Shown here piece after piece: positions 37,384 through 46,758 of a stretch of DNA of 64,000 bases. Every line of letters starts with the position of its first letter. The stretch's first letter is position 1. This DNA comes from Planktotalea frisia (lineage in GTDB: Bacteria > Pseudomonadota > Alphaproteobacteria > Rhodobacterales > Rhodobacteraceae): assembly GCF_001890925.1 (NCBI RefSeq), contig NZ_MLCB01000201.1, positions 1-64,000 on the forward strand. The letters are read 5' to 3'. A program made the position numbers and the translations under genes. Under the pieces are notes generated by a model. The model searched no databases and was not told where the DNA came from. It saw only the letters and a list, made by a program, of their open reading frames with translations.

Positions 37384-37775
37384 GAAACACACTGATCAAA
37401 ACCGTTGCTCTCGCTGGGCTTGCGACGGCTCCGCTTTTGGCTGAGCCGCTTATCACTGTTCCCTCGGGGCAAAGCGTTCGTTTTTTCGAGCAACGTGATG
37501 AACCCGAGAGCGGGATTACTCGATTGCGCTTCATAGCGCCGGATCTTGCGAGCCCTTTAAAGCGGCCAAGCTTTGAAGACCTTACGCTTGATCTAGAAGC
37601 GTTGTGTCTGGAATTCGGATTGCAGAAACTGCCTCCGAATGTGAGGCAACCCGTTCAGATTATTGTGTCACTTTCGGCGCAGCCCATAGAGTTTGGCATT
37701 GCAAATCCTGATGTTGTGCAGGTTTTCGAGGCTTTCTCGGTCGAAAATGAGACCTGCATGTTGGAGATGTTTTGA
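37380..37775 (+). CDS. DUF6497-like secreted protein
   Basis: This 131-residue protein is coupled to the previous gene by an ATGA overlap. It has a signal peptide (MRNTLIKTVALAGLATAPLL, cut near LAEP). The mature part has FFEQRDEPESGITRLRFIAP, LDLEALCLEFGLQKLPPNVR and IIVSLSAQPIEFGIANPDVV with two Cys residues that could form a disulfide. It matches my memory of DUF6497, a family found mainly in Rhodobacterales near pcc genes. Its role is unknown; the location would be periplasmic. Confidence 0.78.
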   Translation: MRNTLIKTVALAGLATAPLLAEPLITVPSGQSVRFFEQRDEPESGITRLRFIAPDLASPLKRPSFEDLTLDLEALCLEFGLQKLPPNVRQPVQIIVSLSAQPIEFGIANPDVVQVFEAFSVENETCMLEMF

Positions 37776-37989
37776 TGGAACCACAATATGTTGCGCACCA
37801 AAGCTCATCCAACAGGCTGTTTGAGGCTTCTGAGTCACAACGTCTCGCGAAGGAGCCTTGTGGATATCTTTTTACAACGGGCTCGCGTAGTTTACGCAAC
37901 AGGTACACCCAAGTGACCCATACCTCGAAAGGGACAGGGCGGCGAGATTCTCTCGTTGATCTGGTTCGTAATATTGACAGGAGACTAAG

Positions 37990-38136
37990 ATGTCCAAGAG
38001 CATCAAACTGCTGGCCGTACTCGGTGTTGCATTCGCAGCATCCGCTTGCGCACGCAAAGCACCGGTTGAAGAGTTCGTTGTGGTTGATCCCGCGCAGATC
38101 TCCAATGAGCCAACATACACAGGCAAGTACAAGTAA
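37990..38136 (+). CDS. Small lipoprotein (48 aa)
   Basis: The product begins MSKSIKLLAVLGVAFAASAC, a lipoprotein signal with lipobox AASAC. The mature part is short (ARKAPVEEFVVVDPAQISNE) and ends PTYTGKYK. AGGAGA lies just before the ATG. It would be a tiny surface or periplasmic lipoprotein of about 28 residues after processing. Homologues of this length occur in roseobacters, as far as I recall without known function. 214 bases without a gene precede it. Confidence 0.8.
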   Translation: MSKSIKLLAVLGVAFAASACARKAPVEEFVVVDPAQISNEPTYTGKYK

Positions 38137-38214
38137 CTTGTCTTTGGAGCAGGCGTTAGCGCCTGCTCCGAGCCACTCGCTTACCAAAGTCACGCACCAG
38201 ATCGGGGGTGCGAC

Positions 38215-38583
38215 ATGGCACTAGCGTATATGCTCAAACATCGCGGCTTTCCTGGCCGTCTTCCCGGTACTGATTTCCAATTCACATTGCGACGCGCGAA
38301 CCCCAAAGGGGCCACGCCGATTGAACGCCGTGAGCGTCACTCGGACCGCAAGCCTGCGGACCGTCGTGCGGATGCTGGGTTTGTCGCAGCTCTTTGGGAG
38401 CAGTTTGGCGATCAACCTTTTGAACGTGGCAACCTTGATGCGGGCCGTCTGAGCTGGCTCTTTGGTCGTGAAGTTCTGCCCTATGATGATCCATTCGATC
38501 CTGCCAATTATGAGGCGATGCTGATCCTTGACCCGCGTGCAGCCGCAATGGCATTTCCAGACGCTGCGGACTGGAGACAATAG
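38215..38583 (+). CDS. Conserved hypothetical protein in the pcc locus
   Basis: This 122-residue, charged, soluble-looking protein begins MALAYMLKHRGFPGRLPGTD. Further stretches are FQFTLRRANPKGATPIERRE, FVAALWEQFGDQPFERGNLD and LSWLFGREVLPYDDPFDPAN. No signal peptide or known motif was found. The lysine/arginine-rich middle and the Asp-rich C-terminus look like a real protein, with codon use like its neighbours. It lies between two small lipoprotein genes on the same strand. Function unknown. Confidence 0.7.
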   Translation: MALAYMLKHRGFPGRLPGTDFQFTLRRANPKGATPIERRERHSDRKPADRRADAGFVAALWEQFGDQPFERGNLDAGRLSWLFGREVLPYDDPFDPANYEAMLILDPRAAAMAFPDAADWRQ

Positions 38584-38836
38584 GCATGTTTCAGCCGAAG
38601 ATTGTATCCGATAGGCAAATTCAAGCCTGTTTGAACCCTGCAAACGCAATCCGCTTTGCACGTGGGCGCGATGCAATCATCAATGATCTCACGAAGTTGC
38701 GTCAGATCCTCGTTCGAATTGACGGCGCAATTCTCCGTAACCCTTCACCTTGGCGGCGGTCCGGTGCTAACCTGCACCCACTGCCGCCTTTTTTCTTGAG
38801 CGCGGTTGAGAAACCTAACTTCGAAAGAGATTTATT

Positions 38837-39040
38837 ATGTCAAAATCAACAAAGATCCTCGCGGCGCTGGTCCTGTCCGGTTCTCTCGCTGGTTGTGTGT
38901 CTCCTGACCCGCAAGTTCAGAACGTCGCAGGCGGCGCAGCACTTGGTGCAGCAGCAAGCGCGATCGCTGGCGGCAACCAAGGCCAGATCATTGCAGGCAG
39001 CATTGTTGGTGCCACCGCTGGCGCACTTATCCCGAACTAA
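38837..39040 (+). CDS. Small glycine-zipper lipoprotein (67 aa)
   Basis: The signal MSKSTKILAALVLSGSLAGC ends in the lipobox LAGC. After a short linker (VSPDPQVQNVAG) comes an Ala/Gly-rich zipper (GGAALGAAASAIAGGNQGQI, IAGSIVGATAGALIPN) like YMGG or 2TM glycine-zipper proteins. Such proteins insert into or span a membrane, probably the outer membrane. AAAGAG lies upstream of the ATG. The 253 bases before it hold no gene. Confidence 0.85.
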   Translation: MSKSTKILAALVLSGSLAGCVSPDPQVQNVAGGAALGAAASAIAGGNQGQIIAGSIVGATAGALIPN

Positions 39041-39162
39041 CCAGACATTTCGCTTTTTCCGCACACGTGCGGTTAGGCTTCAAACCACATGCGAACGTCG
39101 CTTTGCCCGGATAGGGCAGGGCGGCGTTTTCGCGTTTCAAATAGCACAAAAAGGACTGCCAC

Positions 39163-41193
39163 ATGTTCAATAAGATCCTGATTGCCAACCGAGGTGAAAT
39201 TGCCTGCCGCGTCATCAAGACAGCTAAGAAGATGGGCATTACCACCGTTGCCATTTATTCAGAAGCTGACAAGAACGCGCTGCATGTGGAAATGGCAGAT
39301 GAGGCGATTCACATTGGCCCCCCGCCTGCGAACCAGTCCTACATTGTAATCGAGAAAGTCATGGCAGCGATCAAGGAAAGCGGCGCGCAGGCCGTGCATC
39401 CGGGTTATGGTTTCTTGTCCGAGAACTCAAAATTTGCAGAAGCGCTTGCCGCTGAAGGCGTTGCCTTTGTCGGACCACCTGTCGGTGCGATTGAAAAGAT
39501 GGGGGACAAGATCACCTCCAAAAAGATTGCCCAAGATGCGAATGTGTCCACCGTTCCTGGTTATATGGGCTTGATTGAAGACGCGGACGATGCGGTCAAG
39601 ATTTCCAATCAAGTCGGTTATCCAGTGATGATCAAAGCTTCCGCTGGCGGTGGCGGTAAAGGCATGCGCATTGCGTGGAATGACGAAGAGGCGCGCGAAG
39701 GTTTTCAGTCGTCCAAGAACGAAGCCGCGAATAGCTTTGGTGATGATCGTATCTTTATCGAAAAGTTCATCACCCAACCGCGCCACATCGAAATTCAGGT
39801 GCTTTGCGACAGCCACGGCAACGGCATCTATCTGGGCGAGCGTGAATGCTCTATCCAGCGTCGTCAGCAAAAGGTTGTCGAAGAGGCACCAAGCCCTTTC
39901 CTTGATGAAGCCACACGCAAGGCCATGGGCGAGCAGGCCGTCGCCTTGGCGCAAGCGGTTGGCTATGCCTCTGCGGGTACGGTTGAATTCATCGTTGACG
40001 GCGCGAAGAACTTTTACTTCCTTGAGATGAACACACGCCTTCAAGTGGAACACCCAGTGACCGAGTTGATCACAGGCGTTGACCTTGTGGAGCAGATGAT
40101 CCGCGTCGCCAATGGCGAGAAGCTGAGCATCACGCAAGACGATGTCACCCTCACAGGCTGGGCGATTGAAAACCGTCTTTATGCGGAAGACCCCTATCGT
40201 GGCTTCCTGCCCTCTATCGGTCGTCTTACGCGCTACCGTCCGCCTGCGGAAACGGCGGCCTACACACCGGGTGTCGCCGCTGGCGATGCAGGCGACGTGG
40301 TCGTGCGAAATGACACGGGCGTCTTTGAGGGTGGCGAAATCTCCATGTATTACGACCCGATGATCGCCAAGTTGTGCACATGGGCACCAACGCGTGAAAA
40401 GGCGATTGAAGCGATGCGTGTGGCACTTGATAGCTTTGAGGTTGAGGGCATCGGTCACAATCTGCCCTTCCTCAGTGCTGTGATGGATCATCCCATTTTT
40501 ATCAAAGGCGAGATGACAACAGCCTTTATTGAAGAGCAGTATCCTGACGGTTTTGCAGGTGTTGACCTTCCCGAAGCTGATTTGCGTCGCATTGCAGCGG
40601 CCAGTGCTGCGATGAACCGCGTCGCCGAAATCCGTCGCGCACGTGTGTCTGGGCGTCTTGATAACCATGAGCGCAAAGTGGGCGATACGTGGAATGTCAC
40701 GCTGCAAGACACCAGTTTCGACATGACGATTGCTGCTGATAAAGTCGGTTCTACCGTGACGTTTGAGGATGGCACTGCCATGCGCGTCAGTGGGAATTGG
40801 ACGCCGGGCGATCAGCTTGCGAACATGAGTGTCGATGATGCACCGCTGGTGATGAAGGTCGGCAAGGTGTCTGGTGGTTTCCGCATTCGCTCTCGTGGAG
40901 CTGATCTGACGGTCCATGTGCGCACCCCGCGCCAAGCTGAACTCGCCCGCAAAATGCCAATCAAAGTCGCGCCGGATACGTCAAAACTGCTCCTTTGCCC
41001 AATGCCGGGTCTAATCGTTAAGGTCGATGTGGAAGAGGGACAAGAAGTGCAAGAAGGCCAAGCGCTGTGCACTGTTGAGGCGATGAAGATGGAGAACATC
41101 CTGCGCGCAGAACGCAAAGGTGTGGTCAGCAAAATCAATGCGGCTGCGGGCGATAGCCTTGCCGTTGATGATGTGATCATGGAGTTCGAATAA
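39163..41193 (+). CDS. pccA: Propionyl-CoA carboxylase, alpha subunit (biotin carboxylase + BCCP)
   Basis: This 676-residue protein has the biotin carboxylase N-domain (MFNKILIANRGEIACRVIKT), ATP-grasp sites (KASAGGGGKGMRI; ECSIQRRQQKVVEEAPSPFL; EMNTRLQVEHPVTELITGVD), a BT linker domain, and a C-terminal biotinyl domain with the attachment lysine in VEAMKMENILRAE. It carboxylates biotin with ATP and bicarbonate for PccB. AAAGG lies about 10 bases before the ATG. Confidence 0.97.
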   Translation: MFNKILIANRGEIACRVIKTAKKMGITTVAIYSEADKNALHVEMADEAIHIGPPPANQSYIVIEKVMAAIKESGAQAVHPGYGFLSENSKFAEALAAEGVAFVGPPVGAIEKMGDKITSKKIAQDANVSTVPGYMGLIEDADDAVKISNQVGYPVMIKASAGGGGKGMRIAWNDEEAREGFQSSKNEAANSFGDDRIFIEKFITQPRHIEIQVLCDSHGNGIYLGERECSIQRRQQKVVEEAPSPFLDEATRKAMGEQAVALAQAVGYASAGTVEFIVDGAKNFYFLEMNTRLQVEHPVTELITGVDLVEQMIRVANGEKLSITQDDVTLTGWAIENRLYAEDPYRGFLPSIGRLTRYRPPAETAAYTPGVAAGDAGDVVVRNDTGVFEGGEISMYYDPMIAKLCTWAPTREKAIEAMRVALDSFEVEGIGHNLPFLSAVMDHPIFIKGEMTTAFIEEQYPDGFAGVDLPEADLRRIAAASAAMNRVAEIRRARVSGRLDNHERKVGDTWNVTLQDTSFDMTIAADKVGSTVTFEDGTAMRVSGNWTPGDQLANMSVDDAPLVMKVGKVSGGFRIRSRGADLTVHVRTPRQAELARKMPIKVAPDTSKLLLCPMPGLIVKVDVEEGQEVQEGQALCTVEAMKMENILRAERKGVVSKINAAAGDSLAVDDVIMEFE

Positions 41194-41233
41194 GCCGTAT
41201 GGCGAATGCGGCGCACATATCAGACGCGGGGGG

Positions 41234-41689
41234 CTACGGCTCCCTGCGCTCGCGTATTTCGCGCTGCCGCATCGGCATTTTATCGATGACTCGCGTTAGT
41301 TCGCGCACGTCCCACGGCGAAGCTTTGCGCAGTTTGATGCCGCCATCTTTGCCAATCAACACCATCATAAAGCCACGCGGGCGCAACTCTTTACGCAATT
41401 CCGACTTGGCTGACGGGTCCGTGTCAGTGAGGACTACGACGTCTCGCTCGGCCAAGGCTGCTGCTTGGTCCTCTAGCAAGGCAAGCTGCTGTTCAAACCG
41501 AGGATCGTTTTCGCTATCCGCAAAAACAACAATCGGACGAGATTGCCAAAGAAAATCGCTCAAATTGTTACTATCTGGCGTCGAGATGACCTCCCAAGCC
41601 GTAGGTTCATCCGCTGTTTCACTCTCTTGTGAAAGAGCAGGACCAGCTAAGAAAAATGTTGCAATAACAAATGATAAGAGCGGTTTCAT
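41234..41689 (-). CDS. DUF4174 domain secreted protein
   Basis: This 151-residue protein has a signal peptide (MKPLLSFVIATFFLAGPALS). DUF4174 follows: LSDFLWQSRPIVVFADSEND, RDVVVLTDTDPSAKSELRKE, LRPRGFMMVLIGKDGGIKLR. The fold is thioredoxin-like but without a redox Cys pair; the domain occurs widely in proteobacteria with no settled function. The start at ATG 41689 has AAGGAG 6 bases upstream. It is on the opposite strand from pccA and mutB, so it interrupts the locus and is probably separately expressed. Confidence 0.87.
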   Translation of the reverse strand: MKPLLSFVIATFFLAGPALSQESETADEPTAWEVISTPDSNNLSDFLWQSRPIVVFADSENDPRFEQQLALLEDQAAALAERDVVVLTDTDPSAKSELRKELRPRGFMMVLIGKDGGIKLRKASPWDVRELTRVIDKMPMRQREIRERREP

Positions 41690-41841
41690 TGGATCTCCTT
41701 CTAAGCCCAATATAGGGGCCGCTCAGACGATTGCGATGGTTGATCTGTCTGCTTCGCGTCAATTCGGGCAATTTAAGGAAAAAATCATCACTCTGGGCCA
41801 TTGCTATCGCTTAAACGCGCAAACCTTCGGGCCAATGCGCA

Positions 41842-42807
41842 ATGAAGCAGCAAAAGGTCAGAGGCTTGGACGTAATTCTTCAAATTGGCGCGCATCGCAC
41901 TGCGAGCACGAGTTTTCAGACCTATTTGCGCCAAAACGGGACGGCTTTGGCGCAGATGGATATCGGGTCTTGGGGACCTTACCGGCTGCGCAAAGGGTTG
42001 TTTCACGGGATCGTGCCAAATCCTGCGCTTGGGATCGGCCCCGAACATCTCGCCCGCGCCAAGGGCAAGATCGCGATGCACTTGGACCGCTCTGCGCAAA
42101 AGGGGCTGAAGCATCTTTTGGTGTCCGAAGAAAACATGCTCGGCAAAATGCGGCACAACTTTTTCGAACAGGCGCTCTATCCCGCAGCGGGCGAACGGCT
42201 CGCGCGGTTTGTGGGGGCTTTCGATGGGTCGGTCAAAGCGCTGCACATCAGTCTGCGCTGTCCAAGCACGTATTGGACGTCTGCGCTCAGCTTTTGCATC
42301 CCTCGTGGGGTGCGTGTTCCACGCGAAAAGCGGATCACGGCGCTCGCTCAGTCGCCGCGTACATGGCGCGACGTCATCACGGATATCGCCGCAGCTACGC
42401 CCGATACGTCGATTTTCGTCAGCACCTACGAACAACACGCTTCGGCCCCTCAGACACTGCTGTCGTATCTGCTTGGACATGCCGCTCCGCGACCAAAATC
42501 ACCGATTTGGCGCAACCGACGCCCGTCTTTACCGGAATTGAAACGCTTGCCGCTCGGCATGAACGAGCGTGCACAGCTCGAAGCGCATATTCACGACAAC
42601 CGTTGGGAACCCTTTACACCAGCGCAGCGCGCAGCGTTTCAAGAAAGCTATGCGGACGACCTATTCTGGCTGCGCGCAGGTGCGGACGGCTTGGCACATT
42701 TACTGGAAGATCCGAAACCACAAGAGACGGGATATCCCGCGAAGTTGGGTTTCGCTCACAAAGGACACGAACATGACGCAAGATACCGATTGGCGAGCCC
42801 TCGCTGA
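41842..42807 (+). CDS. P-loop sulfotransferase-like protein overlapping the mutase gene
   Basis: This 321-residue protein starts with a nucleotide-binding loop resembling PAPS-dependent sulfotransferases ([20 protein letters not shown]). Later comes [20 protein letters not shown] and [19 protein letters not shown], like the RxPxxxxxS 3'-phosphate site. It could sulfate a glycan or lipid, or be a degenerate relative; I infer from the loop only. Its 3' end overlaps methylmalonyl-CoA mutase by 35 bases in a different frame, so translation is probably coupled. Confidence 0.72.
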   Translation: MKQQKVRGLDVILQIGAHRTASTSFQTYLRQNGTALAQMDIGSWGPYRLRKGLFHGIVPNPALGIGPEHLARAKGKIAMHLDRSAQKGLKHLLVSEENMLGKMRHNFFEQALYPAAGERLARFVGAFDGSVKALHISLRCPSTYWTSALSFCIPRGVRVPREKRITALAQSPRTWRDVITDIAAATPDTSIFVSTYEQHASAPQTLLSYLLGHAAPRPKSPIWRNRRPSLPELKRLPLGMNERAQLEAHIHDNRWEPFTPAQRAAFQESYADDLFWLRAGADGLAHLLEDPKPQETGYPAKLGFAHKGHEHDARYRLASPR

Positions 42808-44899
42808 AAAAGAGTTGCGCGGACGCCCGCTCGACGATCTCACATGGAACACACTCGAAGGCATCGACGTCAAACCGCTCTATACAGAGGCGGATACGGC
42901 TGATCTGCCTCACATGGGCGGCATTCCGGGTCAGGGGCCCTTCACGCGCGGTGTCAAAGCGACGATGTATGCGGGCCGCCCTTGGACCATTCGCCAATAC
43001 GCGGGCTTTTCCACCGCAGAGGAAAGCAACGCCTTTTACCGCAAAGCTTTGGCCGCTGGTCAGCAGGGTGTGTCCGTGGCGTTCGACCTTGCTACCCACC
43101 GTGGCTACGACAGCGATCATGAACGCGTAGAAGGCGACGTCGGCAAAGCAGGCGTTGCGATTGACAGCGTTGAGGACATGAAGATCCTTTTTGATCAGAT
43201 TCCACTCGATAAAGTGTCCGTCTCCATGACGATGAACGGCGCGGTAATCCCGATCCTTGCCAATTTCATCGTTGCTGGCGAAGAGCAGGGCCACGATCGT
43301 TCTGTTCTGTCCGGTACGATCCAGAATGACATTCTGAAAGAATTCATGGTGCGAAACACCTACGTTTATCCGCCAGAACCCTCCATGCGGATCATTGCAG
43401 ATATAATCGAATACACCTCTGCGGAGATGCCGAAATTCAACTCTATCTCGATCTCTGGCTACCACATGCAAGAGGCGGGTGCGAACCTCGTCCAAGAGCT
43501 GGCCTACACCCTCGCAGATGGTCGTGAATACGTGCGCGCGGCGATGGCGCGTGGCATGGACGTGGATAAATTCGCACCGCGCCTGTCGTTTTTCTTTGCG
43601 ATTGGCATGAACTTCTTCATGGAAGCGGCAAAACTGCGCGCCGCCCGCTTACTCTGGCACAAGATCATGACCGACCTCGGCGCGCAGACGGATAAATCCA
43701 AAATGCTGCGGACCCATTGTCAAACGTCTGGTGTCAGCTTGCAGGCACAAGACCCTTATAACAACGTGATCCGCACCGCCTACGAGGCGATGGCGGCCGC
43801 TCTTGGCGGCACACAATCGTTGCATACAAATGCGCTCGACGAAGCGATAGCGCTGCCCACAGAATTCAGCGCCCGCATCGCGCGCAACACGCAATTGATC
43901 TTGCAAGAGGAAACAGGTGTCACTAATGTCGTTGATCCGCTCGCAGGATCTTACTACGTAGAGAGCTTGACGGATCAGTTGGCGACAGAAGCCTGGAAAC
44001 TCATCGACGAAGTTGAAGAGATGGGCGGTATGACCAAGGCCGTTGCTTCGGGGATGCCAAAACTGCGCATCGAGGAAGCCGCTGCCAAGCGCCAAGCGAT
44101 GATGGATCGTGGTGACGAAGTCATTGTAGGCGTTAATAAATACCGCCTCGACGAAGAAGATCCGATCGATATTCTCGACATTGATAACGACGCTGTGCGG
44201 ACGTCGCAAATTGCGCGTTTGCAGAGCATTCGCAACAGCCGAGATGAGGCCGCGTGCACTGCTGCTTTGGACGAGGTTACCCGCCGCGCAACAGAGGGCG
44301 GCAACCTATTGGAAGCTGCGATCGAAGCGTCGCGCGCACGCGCCAGCGTAGGGGAAATCAGCATGGCTATGGAGAAAGTATTCGGGCGTCACCGCGCAGA
44401 AGTTAAGACCCTCGCAGGTGTCTATGGCGCGGCCTATGAGGGCGATGAGGGTTTCGCAGCAATCCAAAAATCTGTCGAAGATTTTGCGACAGAAGAAGGG
44501 CGTCGCCCTCGAATGCTCGTCGTCAAGATGGGCCAAGATGGCCATGATCGCGGCGCTAAAGTCATTGCCACCGCCTTTGCGGATATCGGCTTTGACGTTG
44601 ATGTCGGTCCACTTTTCCAAACACCCGAAGAAGCGGCACAGGACGCAGTGGACAACGATGTGCATGTCATCGGTATTTCGAGCCAAGCTGCCGGTCACAA
44701 AACCCTTGCGCCAAAGCTGGTACAAGCTCTGAAAGACGCGGGTGCTGAGGATATCATAGTGATTTGCGGTGGCGTTATTCCACAGCAAGACTATGATTTC
44801 TTGTATAAATCTGGTGTGAAAGCCATTTTTGGGCCAGGAACAAACATTCCAAAAGCCGCACAAGATATTCTCGCAATCATTCGCGATAACCGGCGTTAA
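42773..44899 (+). CDS. scpA: Methylmalonyl-CoA mutase
   Basis: This 708-residue single-chain mutase has a TIM-barrel domain ([75 protein letters not shown]) and a C-terminal B12 domain with the cobalt-binding DGHDRG in [20 protein letters not shown]. It converts methylmalonyl-CoA to succinyl-CoA with adenosylcobalamin. An epimerase is still required and is not seen in this window; neither is the MeaB chaperone. GGACACGAAC precedes ATG 42773. The gene is also named mutB/bhbA. Confidence 0.97.
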   Translation: MTQDTDWRALAEKELRGRPLDDLTWNTLEGIDVKPLYTEADTADLPHMGGIPGQGPFTRGVKATMYAGRPWTIRQYAGFSTAEESNAFYRKALAAGQQGVSVAFDLATHRGYDSDHERVEGDVGKAGVAIDSVEDMKILFDQIPLDKVSVSMTMNGAVIPILANFIVAGEEQGHDRSVLSGTIQNDILKEFMVRNTYVYPPEPSMRIIADIIEYTSAEMPKFNSISISGYHMQEAGANLVQELAYTLADGREYVRAAMARGMDVDKFAPRLSFFFAIGMNFFMEAAKLRAARLLWHKIMTDLGAQTDKSKMLRTHCQTSGVSLQAQDPYNNVIRTAYEAMAAALGGTQSLHTNALDEAIALPTEFSARIARNTQLILQEETGVTNVVDPLAGSYYVESLTDQLATEAWKLIDEVEEMGGMTKAVASGMPKLRIEEAAAKRQAMMDRGDEVIVGVNKYRLDEEDPIDILDIDNDAVRTSQIARLQSIRNSRDEAACTAALDEVTRRATEGGNLLEAAIEASRARASVGEISMAMEKVFGRHRAEVKTLAGVYGAAYEGDEGFAAIQKSVEDFATEEGRRPRMLVVKMGQDGHDRGAKVIATAFADIGFDVDVGPLFQTPEEAAQDAVDNDVHVIGISSQAAGHKTLAPKLVQALKDAGAEDIIVICGGVIPQQDYDFLYKSGVKAIFGPGTNIPKAAQDILAIIRDNRR

Positions 44900-44917
44900 T
44901 TCAAAGGAATTTGGGCT

Positions 44918-45535
44918 ATGAGCGCACTCATTCTTGATCATCTGGCAGTCAGCGGTGAAACCCGTGACGCTGCGCGCGCGCATATCGAAGAGGCTTTGGG
45001 ATTCCCGATGCAAACGGGTGGCGAACATGAAAAGTTCGCCACTCATAATCACCTGATGGGGCTGGAAGACGGGCTTTATCTTGAAGCGATTTCGATTGAT
45101 CCGAACGTGCCAAACCCGGATCGCGCACGTTGGTTCAATCTTGATAATTTCTCAGGAACACCGCGTTTGACCAACTGGATTTGTGCTGTGCCGGATATGG
45201 CCGCAGCCTTAGAGCGTTGGGAGGATGTTGGGACTGCGGTCTCGCTTGAGCGCGGCGAATTGTGCTGGCAAATGGCTGTTCCACGCAGTGGTATTCTTCC
45301 TTTCGATGGATTTTTCCCTCCGCTTATTCAATGGCATGGTGCGTTGCATCCTAATCAAATGCTTGGCTCTTCAGGGGTATCTTTGAAACAATTGACTGTT
45401 GCCCATCCACAGGCCGATGCTTTGTCAGCAACTCTAGGTACAATTTCTGGTGCACCTATCCGATTTGAAACGGCTCAGAATGCTGCGCTCTTTGCGGAGT
45501 TCGTAACACCGCATGGTCCGCGCACCCTGACATGA
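44918..45535 (+). CDS. Glyoxalase-like (VOC) family protein
   Basis: This 205-residue protein starts LILDHLAVSGETRDAARAHI, the VOC beta-alpha unit with the first metal His. Then come HNHLMGLEDGLYLEAISIDP (conserved Glu), TNWICAVPDMAAALERWEDV and PPLIQWHGALHPN. It is like the glyoxalase_3 group. Methylmalonyl-CoA epimerase is also a VOC protein, but epimerases are about 135 residues and more compact, so this is probably not the missing epimerase. It lies 18 bases after the mutase and overlaps the next gene by 4 bases, so the three are one unit. Confidence 0.82.
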   Translation: MSALILDHLAVSGETRDAARAHIEEALGFPMQTGGEHEKFATHNHLMGLEDGLYLEAISIDPNVPNPDRARWFNLDNFSGTPRLTNWICAVPDMAAALERWEDVGTAVSLERGELCWQMAVPRSGILPFDGFFPPLIQWHGALHPNQMLGSSGVSLKQLTVAHPQADALSATLGTISGAPIRFETAQNAALFAEFVTPHGPRTLT

Positions 45536-46032
45536 TTATCCGACCCGCGCAGGCGGATGATGCACAGGCGATCTGCGATATCTGGAACCCGTTGATCAAA
45601 GATACAGCTGTGACGTTCACGGACGAAATTAAGACTGTACAGAGCATCAGCGACCTTATCAAAACAAGAGATGGTGCTTTCTTTGTTGCTGAAAAAGACG
45701 GAGCCATATGCGGCTTCACCAGCTATTCAGCGTTTCGCGGCGGGCCTGGCTATTGGCGTTCTAAAGAAATATCTATCAATCTTGCTCCAAATGCGCGCCG
45801 CCAAGGGATGGGTGGTGCATTGCTCAAATGGCTGGAAACGCATGCCCGCGAACAAAACGTTCACAGTCTAATTGCCGCGATTAGCGGTGAAAATCCATCG
45901 GCGCAAAGTTTCCATCAAAAGCTTAGGTATCAGCATATCGCGACTTTGCCTGAAGTTGGGTTCAAGTTCGGGCGCTACATGGATTTGATTTTGATGCAGA
46001 AAATACTCCCACCTCTGGGCGATATGCCCTAA
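45532..46032 (+). CDS. GNAT-family N-acetyltransferase
   Basis: This 166-residue protein starts MIIRPAQADDAQAICDIWNP and has FFVAEKDGAICGFTSYSAFR, motif A (INLAPNARRQGMGGALLKWL, with the RxxGxG/A element RRQGMGG) and LIAAISGENPSAQSFHQKLR. It resembles phosphinothricin/methionine-sulfoximine acetyltransferases (Pat/YncA), though the final core block differs (KLRYQHIATLPEVGFKFGRY is typical of this group). It is coupled to the VOC gene through ATGA. Confidence 0.88.
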   Translation: MIIRPAQADDAQAICDIWNPLIKDTAVTFTDEIKTVQSISDLIKTRDGAFFVAEKDGAICGFTSYSAFRGGPGYWRSKEISINLAPNARRQGMGGALLKWLETHAREQNVHSLIAAISGENPSAQSFHQKLRYQHIATLPEVGFKFGRYMDLILMQKILPPLGDMP

Positions 46033-46074
46033 ACGTGCATGGGCTTTAGCGCAGCAGGGGCGTAGAAAGATCAC

Positions 46075-46758
46075 ATGTCACTTTGGACTCGCATATCCGA
46101 AGCGCTGGCGGCGCTTTCTATCGGCGAAAGCCTTGCGCAAATATTTGATCGTTTGCGCAGTCCGCGTGAGCGCTCGGTGGGCTTTACGATTGCTGTGATT
46201 GCGCTGGGTGCGAAAATGGCGAAAGCGGATGGTCAAGTGACGCGCGATGAGGTGACGGCGTTTCGTGAAGTGTTCAACATAGCTGCGTCGGATGAAGAGA
46301 ATGCCGCAAAAGTCTTCAATCTTGCGCGTCTTGATGTGGCTGGTTTTGAAGAATACGCGCGCCGCATCGCTGATATGTTTGAGGATGAGCAAAGCACTCT
46401 GTGCGATTTGATGGAGGGGCTTTTTCATATCGCGATGGCGGATGGGTTCTATCATCCCAGTGAGAACGAGTTTTTAAAGCAAGTTGCGCATATTTTCGGC
46501 CTCCCCGAGATGGAGTTTCGCGCCTTGCGCGCGCGCTTTGTGCCTGACGCGATTCCTGATCCCTATACGGTTCTGGGCGTTTCACCAGATGCAACTCTTG
46601 AAGATATCCGTAAAATTTGGCGCAAAATGGTGCGCGAAACGCATCCCGACCGCATGATCGCGCGCGGCGTCCCGGAAGAGGCAATTCGCATGGCGGAAAA
46701 GAGCATGGTCGACATCAACCGTGCTTGGGAAGAGATCACAAAAGTCAGGGCCACTTGA
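46075..46758 (+). CDS. DjlA-like protein: TerB-type domain plus C-terminal J domain
   Basis: This 227-residue protein has a TerB-like helical domain (GFTIAVIALGAKMAKADGQV, TRDEVTAFREVF, LMEGLFHIAMADGFYHPSEN) followed by a J domain from about residue 162 (DPYTVLGVSPDATLEDIRKI, then the HPD motif in RETHPDRMIARG). It would stimulate DnaK ATPase. Unlike E. coli DjlA there is no N-terminal membrane segment. The TGA overlaps the next ATG, so the two genes are coupled. Confidence 0.92.
   Translation: MSLWTRISEALAALSIGESLAQIFDRLRSPRERSVGFTIAVIALGAKMAKADGQVTRDEVTAFREVFNIAASDEENAAKVFNLARLDVAGFEEYARRIADMFEDEQSTLCDLMEGLFHIAMADGFYHPSENEFLKQVAHIFGLPEMEFRALRARFVPDAIPDPYTVLGVSPDATLEDIRKIWRKMVRETHPDRMIARGVPEEAIRMAEKSMVDINRAWEEITKVRAT

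Noticed and set aside
35929-37392. 487-codon minus-strand open frame opposite pccB and its neighbour
   Set aside because: Same reason: antisense shadow of pccB, no domain, no ribosome-binding site.
37772-38224. 150-codon plus-strand frame across the 48-residue lipoprotein
   Set aside because: It reads the lipoprotein gene in another frame, and its sequence is low in recognisable structure. The lipoprotein has a lipobox and a ribosome-binding site.
38586-39173. 195-codon plus-strand frame covering the glycine-zipper lipoprotein
   Set aside because: Overlaps the clear lipoprotein in a different frame and ends inside the start of pccA; no motif.
39427-40935. 502-codon minus-strand open frame opposite pccA
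   Set aside because: It is antisense to a highly conserved biotin carboxylase; composition (His, Arg, Cys) is that of a shadow frame caused by codon bias.
41199-42776. Long plus-strand open frame (525 codons) through the DUF4174 and sulfotransferase-like region
   Set aside because: Its translation is Arg/Ser-rich and without domain pattern. It runs antisense to a good secreted protein and out of frame with the P-loop gene, both of which have better starts and motifs.
44918-45535. VOC protein after the mutase as methylmalonyl-CoA epimerase
   Set aside because: It is about 70 residues longer than epimerases and shows the glyoxalase_3-like layout instead.
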